Assembly (NCBI GenBank): GCA_049840595.1
Contig: JASGKO010000041.1
Location: 1 to 64,000, forward strand
Length of the DNA stretch: 64,000 bases
Direction: 5' to 3'
From: JASGKO01 sp049840595
GTDB taxonomy: Bacteria > Verrucomicrobiota > Verrucomicrobiia > Chthoniobacterales > Chthoniobacteraceae
Positions 35,519-42,336 of this stretch are shown piece by piece. Under the pieces are notes generated by a model. That model worked only from the letters and a program-made list of their open reading frames with translations, ran no database searches and was not told the origin of the DNA. The position numbers were made by a program, and so were the translations under genes. How positions within the stretch are numbered: position 1 is the stretch's first letter; each line of letters starts with the position of its first letter.

Positions 35519-35874
35519 GGAGTGGGAGTGGTTGCGGGTTTGACCGCCAGCTTCGTGGCGGCGTTGACGATGGTTTGCACCGCGGCGCTGGATTGCGGGC
35601 CGAAGTAGCGATCCACCACAAAACCGGGGGCGACCTTCGCAATCGCGGATTGCGCCTCGGCGATGTGGCGGCCCTGGATTTGATGCAGGACGACATTCAC
35701 TCCGGCGACCAGCAGCATGGCAAGGTAGCCGGTGAGCTGGTCGGGATTGATCGCAGCGGCGAGGCCGGGAACGTGACGGGCGATAAAGGCCATGAGCAGG
35801 CTGACCAGTACGGCGGCCACATTGGCACACCACTGCCCCTGTTGCTGCACGAGAAAAGCGATGAGGGATTGCAT
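35515..35874 (-). CDS. Small membrane protein, holin-like
   Basis: 119 aa. Two hydrophobic segments (CANVAAVLVSLLMAFIA near residue 15 and LTGYLAMLLVAGVNVVLH near 45), then a soluble helical tail. Its stop overlaps the start of the DPBB gene (ATGA). Size, topology and position suit a holin, but no family is recognised. Confidence 0.5.
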   Translation of the reverse strand: MQSLIAFLVQQQGQWCANVAAVLVSLLMAFIARHVPGLAAAINPDQLTGYLAMLLVAGVNVVLHQIQGRHIAEAQSAIAKVAPGFVVDRYFGPQSSAAVQTIVNAATKLAVKPATTPTP

Positions 35875-35879
35875 GGGCG

Positions 35880-36257
35880 TTAAGAAAGAGGGTTCACCAC
35901 GAAGACACGAAGGCACGAAGGGTTGAAAAATTGCGCCGCTCGTTGCCTTGCAGGCTTCTTCTGCTCGTTTGCCGATGCGGATACGGTTTCGATTCGACAC
36001 GACGCGACCCCTTTTCCGTTGCACGAATTTTCCTCTCCTTCGTGCCTTCGTGTCTTCGTGGTTAATCCAATCTTCGCGGCAGGCGTGGGACTCGGGGAAG
36101 GCGTGGCGGTGGCCTGGGCGACGGCGTTGTTCCCGTAGAGGGTGACGCCGACGGCGATGCCGTTGTAGCCGACGGAGACGCCGAGGCTGGGGCCGACGTA
36201 GCGCCCGCCCGCACAGGCGGTGAGCAGCAGGAGAGGCAGGATGAGGATGGGTTTCAT
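35880..36257 (-). CDS. Small lipoprotein, C-terminus made of repeat DNA
   Basis: 125 aa. MKPILILPLLLLTACAGG has a lipobox (LTAC). A short glycine-rich segment (RYVGPSLGVSVGYNGIAVGV) follows. From about residue 65 the frame crosses a 25-nt inverted repeat pair and its loop (TTKTRRHEGEE ... SCLRVFVVNPLS), so the native protein probably ended earlier. A spanin-like role is possible by position only. Confidence 0.45.
   Translation of the reverse strand: MKPILILPLLLLTACAGGRYVGPSLGVSVGYNGIAVGVTLYGNNAVAQATATPSPSPTPAAKIGLTTKTRRHEGEENSCNGKGVASCRIETVSASANEQKKPARQRAAQFFNPSCLRVFVVNPLS
35897..36061. repeat. 25-nt perfect inverted repeat with 115-nt spacer
   Basis: Arms at 35897-35921 and 36037-36061 carry the CACGAAGACACGAAGGCACG motif and its complement. 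Both arms lie in the 3' part of the lipoprotein frame. The structure resembles a miniature non-autonomous element; no target duplication is obvious. Confidence 0.85.
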
Positions 36258-36269
36258 GGGTGTGGGTGG

Positions 36270-36527
36270 CTAGGGGTTGCGTTCGTGGGCCAGGACGCCG
36301 CTGGCGGTGGCCTGGAAGTAAAGGGTGGAGCCGAGGTCGTCGGGTCGGGCGCTGACGTGCTCGAAGGAGACGAGGAAGGCGAGCGCGGCCTCGACTTCCT
36401 GGCTGGTGAAGTCGAACTCGACATTGAGCCGGCGGCGGATGGTGGCGGCGCTGAAAGCGAGCGGGCTGCGCTCGGCGAGCCAGCGCAGGGCTTCGTGGCG
36501 GCAGAGTTCGTGGCGGACGGCGCTCAT
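36270..36527 (-). CDS. Small phage protein, winged-helix-like
   Basis: 85 aa from MSAVRHELCRHEALRWLAER. The pattern of helices with SAATIRRRLNVEFDFTSQEV and EAALAFLVSFEHVSARPDDL resembles the small winged-helix proteins of Mu-like morphogenesis clusters. The longer frame upstream overlaps the next gene and is rejected. Function unknown. Confidence 0.5.
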   Translation of the reverse strand: MSAVRHELCRHEALRWLAERSPLAFSAATIRRRLNVEFDFTSQEVEAALAFLVSFEHVSARPDDLGSTLYFQATASGVLAHERNP

Positions 36528-36528
36528 T

Positions 36529-36885
36529 TTATTCCCGGCCCTCCTGACGCCCGATGGCGATGTAGATATCCTTCGCGAGCGCCTGCATGCTCTTGGCGAA
36601 GTTGTCCATCTTCTCGCCGAGCTTGCCGATCTGCGAATCCATGCTGGCGCGATTTTCGACGAGCTGGTTGGTGAGGCGGATTTCGAGTTCATGCAGCTCG
36701 CCATCGATGCGGGCGACCTCGGCCCGGCTGGCCCAGAGATCGCTGCGCGGACGGAGCGCCTGCCAGATCTGGAGGAAGACCAGCGTGAGATTCGCGAGCA
36801 TCGAAACCGCCGTGACCATCGCGCCGAGGATGACGAAGGTTTTGAAGTCAGGTGGAAGGGTGGAGAGGAGGTCGGCGAGGATCAT
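36529..36885 (-). CDS. Phage membrane/coiled-coil protein (DUF2730-like)
   Basis: 118 aa. One N-terminal transmembrane helix (FVILGAMVTAVSMLANLTLVFLQIW) and a coiled-coil tail (RAEVARIDGELHELEIRLTN, then DSQIGKLGEKMDNFAKSMQA). Such proteins occupy the region before gp27 in Mu-like phages. It lies one nucleotide before the next gene. Confidence 0.5.
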   Translation of the reverse strand: MILADLLSTLPPDFKTFVILGAMVTAVSMLANLTLVFLQIWQALRPRSDLWASRAEVARIDGELHELEIRLTNQLVENRASMDSQIGKLGEKMDNFAKSMQALAKDIYIAIGRQEGRE

Positions 36886-37024
36886 GTGCGGGAGAGTCGC
36901 ACGTGGGAGGGGGAGCCCGCTAACGCACCTGCACCGGGTGAACCGGGAGGGGGAAGTGGAGGGATGAGAGTTGATAGTTGATGGGAATGATTGCGGCTCC
37001 GCCGCCCTTTTTTCCTCTCAACAC
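36886..37024. other. Spacer with GAGTTGATAGTTGA-type repeats
   Basis: No gene. Near 36966-36983 and 37022-37040 are opposite-strand, imperfect copies of a GAGAGTTGATAGTTGA motif, another dispersed short repeat. A poly-T tract (CCCTTTTTTCC) lies between them. Confidence 0.4.
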
Positions 37025-37486
37025 TCAACTATCATCTCTCAACCGCGGCCCTTCTCCGGGGCGCATCGAGTACCAGGGCTTATGTCGCAAGCGGAGATGC
37101 CCCACGCACTCGCCCTCGGTCTCGTGGTGGGCGTAGCAGAGGGTGTAGCCAGGCTGTTCGCCACGATTGCGGATGACGTGGTGGCAGAGACAATGCGGGA
37201 TGGCGGCGATGCGCAGGCCGGCCGGATACCAGGCATGCCAGCAGATGAAGAGATCCTCGGTGCCGTGGCCTTCGTAGCCGGTGAAATCGGCCCGGCGCAG
37301 GGCTTCGCGGCCCATGAGGGTGCAGCCGAAACCGCACCAGTCGGTGGGGACGATCGCGCCGCGGCCGAGTGCGGGATAGGCGGCATCGCCCCAGCCGCGC
37401 CGCCGCCATTTTTTGCCGTTGAGCTCGAAGACGTTGCCGTGTGGGTTCAACTGAGGCTGAATGTAAGCAGAAAAACTGCCTGGTGA
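37025..37486 (-). CDS. Second glycosyltransferase-like gene, 5' truncated
   Basis: About 150 residues: SFSAYIQPQLNPHGNVFELN, WRRRGWGDAAYPALGRGAIV, TDWCGFGCTLMGREALRRAD, and YEGHGTEDLFICWHAWYPAG (the E-D pair typical of GT-A transferases), then CLCHHVIRNRGEQPGYTLCY. The N-terminal nucleotide-sugar-binding half is missing; the frame closes at about 37505. Break caused by a junction or by the IS remnant next to it. Confidence 0.55.
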   Translation of the reverse strand, partial: SPGSFSAYIQPQLNPHGNVFELNGKKWRRRGWGDAAYPALGRGAIVPTDWCGFGCTLMGREALRRADFTGYEGHGTEDLFICWHAWYPAGLRIAAIPHCLCHHVIRNRGEQPGYTLCYAHHETEGECVGHLRLRHKPWYSMRPGEGPRLRDDS

Positions 37487-37557
37487 GGGACAACACGAAA
37501 ACTAAGAATGTTGTTGGTTGGGTCAGGGCATACCCAAGGATTTGTTCCATTGAGCAA

Positions 37558-37855
37558 ATTGACGCCACGATGGCAGCGCATCACCGACGAAACTGTTCAA
37601 CTGGTCTTTGTCGATTAGGGTTAGACCGGCGCAGCGGTCGCCTGGCATGGGATCGAACTCTGCGTGGTCAAAATTCAGGAGATCAAACGCGGATTTGTCT
37701 TACTGTCACACAGATGGTGGGGACGAACGTTCCTTCTCCTGAAATACGCGCTTTCGCCGCCTAGCCAGAAGATTACGAACGGGCGGCGGCTTCCCTCGCG
37801 GGCACGCTTTTATTTCCCTAACCCTCGCCGAGCACTTCGCGAAAGTGCATAATGC
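37558..37855 (+). pseudogene. Decayed IS5-family transposase, C-terminal part
   Basis: One frame reads LTPRWQRITDETVQLVFVD, stop, G, stop, TGAAVAWHGIELCVVKIQEI and KRGFVLLSHRW; a second frame then continues RWVVERSF-like, SWNTRFRRLA, HFISLTLAEHF and AKVHNAL-like segments. This matches the end of IS5/IS1182-like DDE transposases (HRWVVERSF with the final Glu). Two nonsense codons in VD-x-G-x-TG plus a frameshift show real decay. The N-terminal part and clear inverted repeats are not visible. The spacer 37856-37981 holds nothing else recognisable. Confidence 0.7.
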
Positions 37856-37981
37856 GCTTACATTCGGACTAGTTCAAGGAATTTCGATCGCCCGGCATCA
37901 AAACATTTTAAACAACAGAATAATTCTGATATAGCCTCAAAAAAACTTGCATATGGCCCTCAATTTCACGAAAACTGATTC

Positions 37982-39790
37982 ATGGGTTCTGCATCCAGCC
38001 ATGGATCATCGGGGGTTGCTCCAACGCAAATGTTGGCGAGGGATTTTTCGGCAGAAACCTTTACTGCACGATTAGGTTCGTTAGCAAGGAGCGCTCAGTC
38101 CACAGAAGAGCTTGTAGATGGAATTTTGGAGCAGGTGATGATCGAGCTTAACGCCAATGAAGGCGGAATTTATTTGTTCGATGATGCATCGGTTGAAATG
38201 CCTTTTTCAGGACAGCAGAACGATTTGCAATTTGAAAATGAATTGCTGCTTTTTAAATGGAATGGGCACCTAAAGCATCCCACTCAGATTAAAATTGGTT
38301 TAAGTCCTGGTGAAGCCCTCGCTGACACTCAGCTAAATATCAATGAATATTTTATTTCGGATGCAAAGCATTCTCCTATTGAATTACGGATGACGCGCGA
38401 AAGAGAGCTGCGGGGGCTTTTGGTTGTTTATCCATCTTCAACAAAAAGAAAAGACGCCAATCTGTATTCCTCTATTCTCCTCTCTTTGAGCGAAGCGTGC
38501 GTGATGATTGATTTGATTACGGATCGCTTTCTTCAGCGCGATTTACTTGAATTAAATGAAGAAGGGTTATCGGAATTGGGTTTTAGTCCCGAAAGATTGT
38601 TAGTGGGCATGTTGGCCAAAGCAAAAACCCAAGTGGGATGTGAGGGTATTTCATTTTTTGCTAAAGATTTTACAGATGATAATTCGTTATTTCACCTAAT
38701 TGCCACAGCCCCAAAAGCTCTCCCTAAAAATGGTATAGCATACTCACAAAGGGACCTCAATCTGACATCATTGGTGCTGGCCGGTAATAAAGATTGTGTT
38801 ATTCATTATATAAAATGTGGGAGGAAAGAACTTTTGGGATTGAATGACGCTAAATGGAGGGATATTGAAGACGAAAAGGATGCGCTATCCGTGATGTATA
38901 CATTTGTAGTGCAAGCTGGCGAAATCACAGCCCTCTTGCGCTGCACTAACAAATCTTCTACATCGCGTTCATATTTCAATGCTTTAGATAGGAGAAGGGC
39001 TGATGTAATAGCGTCCTTTTTAATGATTTGGCATGTTGCTTGTGCTAAAGAAAGTCGGTTTATCGAGTCATTAAACAATGTTTCTCATGAATTGGAGACT
39101 AGTGCAAGCGGCATTCGATCTGCTGTTAATTATATTAAACGCCGACTTGGAGCTGAATCATTCGCGCGAGATCGGGAACAAATCGAGTATAAGCTCCGAT
39201 TTATTGGTGATACGGCAGCCACATTGATAAACCTCAATCCAGCTTTGCGAATAAATCGTGCAGCTTCGGACGTTCCAAGTAGTCAAAATAGCGTTGATAT
39301 TACGGAACATTTTCGCCCGTATGCAGATCTGGTTATGCCGTTGGTTGAGTCTTTCCAAGAAGCGGCACGTAAACGTGGGCTAAACATAAACATTGTAGGT
39401 CCTCATCAGTTAGGCTTGATTTATCACAGTTGTGATGACTTTCGACACATTTTTCAAAACTTATTATCGAATGCCGTCAAATATACAAATTTTGGAAAAA
39501 CTATTCTTGTTTCTTTTGAACGTCCTTCAACAAGGAATTCTTTTGCTAAAATTCACGTGCTTTCAGAGAGTCTTCATATAGGATACGGAGAACGTGATGA
39601 CATATTTCGATCCAGCTACCGTAGTAGAATTGCTATCAAGGAACAGATTGAGGGCTCAGGACTTGGGCTGGCGATTGCAAGAGGTAAGGCACGGCAGTTT
39701 GGGGGCGATGTGGTATTTCATCAGCGCGGAGAGTATAACGTATTTTCAATTTTAATTCCCCGAAGACTATTTTTCAACCAGATTAAATAA
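37982..39790 (+). CDS. GAF-type sensor histidine kinase
   Basis: 602 aa, soluble, no transmembrane helix. Residues 20-190 and 200-350 look like two GAF-type sensor domains. The H-box is VSHELETSASGIRSAV (His near 368), the N-box FQNLLSNAVKYTNFG (near 493), and the G2 box GSGLGLAIARGKARQFGGDV (near 558). The G1 box (DxGxG) is degenerate: in its place is HIGYGERDDIFRSSYR. Much more AT-rich than the flanks. First gene of a tight four-gene operon; the next starts 2 nt after its stop. Signal unknown. Confidence 0.8.
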   Translation: MGSASSHGSSGVAPTQMLARDFSAETFTARLGSLARSAQSTEELVDGILEQVMIELNANEGGIYLFDDASVEMPFSGQQNDLQFENELLLFKWNGHLKHPTQIKIGLSPGEALADTQLNINEYFISDAKHSPIELRMTRERELRGLLVVYPSSTKRKDANLYSSILLSLSEACVMIDLITDRFLQRDLLELNEEGLSELGFSPERLLVGMLAKAKTQVGCEGISFFAKDFTDDNSLFHLIATAPKALPKNGIAYSQRDLNLTSLVLAGNKDCVIHYIKCGRKELLGLNDAKWRDIEDEKDALSVMYTFVVQAGEITALLRCTNKSSTSRSYFNALDRRRADVIASFLMIWHVACAKESRFIESLNNVSHELETSASGIRSAVNYIKRRLGAESFARDREQIEYKLRFIGDTAATLINLNPALRINRAASDVPSSQNSVDITEHFRPYADLVMPLVESFQEAARKRGLNINIVGPHQLGLIYHSCDDFRHIFQNLLSNAVKYTNFGKTILVSFERPSTRNSFAKIHVLSESLHIGYGERDDIFRSSYRSRIAIKEQIEGSGLGLAIARGKARQFGGDVVFHQRGEYNVFSILIPRRLFFNQIK

Positions 39791-39791
39791 T

Positions 39792-40184
39792 ATGCGTATA
39801 TTAGTCATGGACGAAGACGAAAAAAGTTTGCCGCACATATGTGACGACATGCGAGACTTAGGGCACGAGGTTTTACAGGTAGCGGATTGGAAGGATCTGA
39901 AAGAAGTTATTACACATTTCAAACCTGATGGGATATTCCTTGATTTAATGATACCAAAAATCGGGTTAAATGATTCTGGCTCTAGCTACACAACAGGAGC
40001 ATTCATTTACAAAAACATAATTCACAACTTATGCCCTGGAATTCCATTTGTGATTTTCTCAGCAGCTCCATTAAAGATCTCTTTGATTCGAGAGGCGGCG
40101 GAAGAACTTAGTAAGTATAACGAATTCCGTGGCATATTCTCTAAAGGGCGTGAATTGAATTATGTCATCGAACATTTAAAATAA
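39792..40184 (+). CDS. Stand-alone response-regulator receiver protein
   Basis: 130 aa, one REC domain with no output domain. MRILVMDEDEKSLPHICDDM (acidic pocket), GIFLDLMIPK with the phospho-acceptor Asp51, FVIFSAAP (switch Ser) and FSKGRE (conserved Lys near 118). An insertion (GLNDSGSSYTTGAFIY) sits after the phosphorylation site. Starts 2 nt after the kinase gene; it must act by protein contact, perhaps with the two membrane proteins that follow. Confidence 0.8.
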   Translation: MRILVMDEDEKSLPHICDDMRDLGHEVLQVADWKDLKEVITHFKPDGIFLDLMIPKIGLNDSGSSYTTGAFIYKNIIHNLCPGIPFVIFSAAPLKISLIREAAEELSKYNEFRGIFSKGRELNYVIEHLK

Positions 40185-40203
40185 AAGACACCTGTATAAC
40201 AAC

Positions 40204-40635
40204 ATGAAGGAAGTGCTGATTTTAACTTTTCTTGCTGTGATCGCAAAAATGGTTGAAGAGAGTAAACGAATCCGCCCAGTTGTTGGTGGCAGGGTCACCG
40301 TCGAAAGTATGTATGATTGCCTGAATTTCCATTTGCATTTAACATTGGGAATGCTTGGGCTAGTTGCAGTTCGTACACCTGATTTTACTAATACCTTTGT
40401 CATTGTTGGAATCGTTTTTGCTGGAGCAGTCAGTAAAGGAGCTTTTTCAAATCATAGACCTGAGAGATTTGACCTGCGTGACACAGACATGCTTTGTGGA
40501 TTACTCATACCGAATGCATTGGCATTTCTTGCTATTGTATTTAGCCTTTGCGTAATTTCGACTCCTCCAAAGTCTTTAGGTGATTCCGTAATACCTCAAC
40601 AGTCTAAAGAGCTTATGCAAAATACAGTAAAGTGA
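40204..40635 (+). CDS. Unknown membrane protein of the kinase operon
   Basis: 143 aa. Hydrophobic segments: VLILTFLAVIAKMV (residues 4-17), HLTLGMLGLVAVRT (45-60), TFVIVGIVFAGAVSK (65-80) and LIPNALAFLAIVFSLCVIST (100-120), so three or four membrane spans. A basic/acidic loop (SNHRPERFDLRDTDML) lies between. No family recognised. Its stop overlaps the next start. Confidence 0.65.
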   Translation: MKEVLILTFLAVIAKMVEESKRIRPVVGGRVTVESMYDCLNFHLHLTLGMLGLVAVRTPDFTNTFVIVGIVFAGAVSKGAFSNHRPERFDLRDTDMLCGLLIPNALAFLAIVFSLCVISTPPKSLGDSVIPQQSKELMQNTVK

Positions 40636-41033
40636 ATAATATGAATACACTGCAATCGTTACTCGTATCCTCATTGTTGTCAGGGATTATCTCATGTTTG
40701 ATATACGGCGTGCTGAAATTTGCATTAAAGCGTAAAATTAATCGTCTAGATCAAATCAGGGCGGCGTCGATTGATGCCTTAGAAGGTTTTAAAATTAGTC
40801 GGCATGCATTAAATGACGCAGATAGGCTTGAGTTATTAAGTAATGCAATGAATTATGTAGCAACTACAAATTCACGTAAATCAGGAAGCCGCTATTTAAG
40901 TAAAGTGCGTGATATTGTGGGGGATGATGAAATAATAACTCAGTCGCAAAAAGTGCTTCTAGAACGCTTTGCTAATGAAACTTCTGAAGCAGATAAAGAT
41001 GTCTGTAATGTAATGCAGGCTTTTAAAAACTAG
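40632..41033 (+). CDS. Unknown single-span membrane protein of the kinase operon
   Basis: 133 aa from GTG 40632, which overlaps the previous stop (GTGA); ATG 40641 is the alternative. One N-terminal transmembrane helix (LLVSSLLSGIISCLIYGVLKF), then a basic, helical cytoplasmic domain (RKINRLDQIRAASIDALEGF and following). No family recognised. Last clear gene of the AT-rich operon. Confidence 0.65.
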   Translation: MNNMNTLQSLLVSSLLSGIISCLIYGVLKFALKRKINRLDQIRAASIDALEGFKISRHALNDADRLELLSNAMNYVATTNSRKSGSRYLSKVRDIVGDDEIITQSQKVLLERFANETSEADKDVCNVMQAFKN

Positions 41034-41036
41034 CCA

Positions 41037-41156
41037 ATGATATCAAAGGTTAAGGTGTGTTCGCTATGTAGTGCTGGGCATTCATTTAATGTCGTCGAGT
41101 TGTTCCTCGACGGCTTCGGAGAACTGAAAGCGGATTTTATTGATAGTAGCCTATAA
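41037..41156 (+). CDS. Possible 39-aa protein with a CxxC motif
   Basis: MISKVKVCSLCSAGHSFNVV followed by ELFLDGFGELKADFIDSSL. Starts 4 nt after the preceding stop and has the same AT-rich composition. The CSLC pair and amphipathic pattern are protein-like, but the length is short and no ribosome-binding site is evident. It could be the start of a longer gene lost to rearrangement. Confidence 0.35.
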   Translation: MISKVKVCSLCSAGHSFNVVELFLDGFGELKADFIDSSL

Positions 41157-41538
41157 GCACACTTCGAATGTGGCGTTATACCGACTTGGAAAATAGACTC
41201 GTTGCTAGCACCTTCTGAGTCGGAAAAGGATTTTCGTCGATAATTTTGAGAAGACATCTTCAAGAAGAGAATAAGTTTCGGTATGACACACTCCGGTTTC
41301 AATTTCGCGATTCCATGGGTTGCAGATGAACGGGTATCATGTAGTTTCCTGGCCCTATTATAACGATCAATCCCACTTGGCTCCACGTGGCAGGTAATTC
41401 GAGCAGCAGTTCGAAACTTTAATTGCGGGTATAGCCGGTATGCCAAATTTCTCCCTGCGTCTACCGGCAAAGGGACCTTTGCCCATAGACAAAGTGGGTC
41501 GGTGTACGGTGCTCACCGACTGGCAAGTCTCGTTCAGG
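41157..41538. other. 380-bp spacer between convergent operons
   Basis: No gene or RNA recognised. Composition shifts from AT-rich to GC-richer across it, which fits a boundary between two acquired segments. Confidence 0.4.
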
Positions 41539-42237
41539 TTATTTTTGAACCACACGATGCCTCGCGAACCTTTCCATACGTTTGTTGAGAAGATTATTGG
41601 CAAAACTGCGAACCAACAACGCTTCCACATCCTCAATCATCTCGTCGGCAACTTCGTAGGAACTGAAGTACGCCGCCAAGTCCCAAAGCGGTACCCGCTG
41701 GTCCACGATCTGGCGCGCTTTCTCATCACTTGTGCGATACTCAACCCTTCTCGCAGGGTGCCGCACACGTTTGATTTTTTGCACCTCTCTCCGGTCGCGG
41801 TTCAAGGCCAAATTCATTTCTTTCCAAAGACTCTGCTTTCTGGCCTTGCCCGCGTAAATAGCCTGGCCGCGACTATCAAAGAAAACGTAAACGCCGTGTT
41901 TCAATTCTAGTTCCTTTTTCAACCCCGAAACATAGGGATGCTCGTTCCCGTTTTCATCCTTCGTTCCGAATAATTCATAACTCGCCCCATGCCTGGAATC
42001 GCATAGCGAAATTTCGAAGAATTCAACAAGTGGGCGAACTGCATTTTTCCGAAAGCGGACCGCCCCGGATTTGGAGGCCGCGTGAACAAGACCGGCGACC
42101 TGACGCAGTGTACAGGCTGCGCGATTTTTCCAATTCTGTATTGCGGGCACTGACATTCCTAAAACATCCGCAAGCTCTTTGTCCGATTGGACGCGGAACT
42201 TTTTCTTCAATTCGGCAATGACTTCTTTTCCTTTCAT
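41539..42237 (-). CDS. HTH and GIY-YIG nuclease-domain fusion protein
   Basis: 232 aa. N-terminal helix-turn-helix (FRVQSDKELADVLGMSVPAI followed by QNWKNR) of phage CI-repressor type. From about residue 110 a GIY-YIG domain: KHGVYVFFDSRGQAIYAGKA with GVY and IYAG matching the GIY-YIG strands, then RKQSLWKEMNLALNR, and a late Glu with Asn (EDVEALLVRSFANNLLNKRM) where the metal Glu is expected. It starts about 100 nt after the helicase stop in the same direction; a GTG at 42288 gives a longer form. Probably co-transcribed with the helicase. Confidence 0.7.
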   Translation of the reverse strand: MKGKEVIAELKKKFRVQSDKELADVLGMSVPAIQNWKNRAACTLRQVAGLVHAASKSGAVRFRKNAVRPLVEFFEISLCDSRHGASYELFGTKDENGNEHPYVSGLKKELELKHGVYVFFDSRGQAIYAGKARKQSLWKEMNLALNRDRREVQKIKRVRHPARRVEYRTSDEKARQIVDQRVPLWDLAAYFSSYEVADEMIEDVEALLVRSFANNLLNKRMERFARHRVVQK

Positions 42238-42336
42238 TTTTCTCGGGTATTTGGGGGGCTTACTATTTTTTGGGGAAACATCTCCCACTTAAGAACAGCA
42301 GGGGTTCCCGCAGGATTTTATTACAGATCAGGGGCG

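Noticed and set aside
41030..41470. 146-aa minus-strand frame in the 41-kb spacer
   Set aside because: No start signal or motif, and it crosses the composition boundary; the short plus-strand CxxC frame is slightly more convincing.
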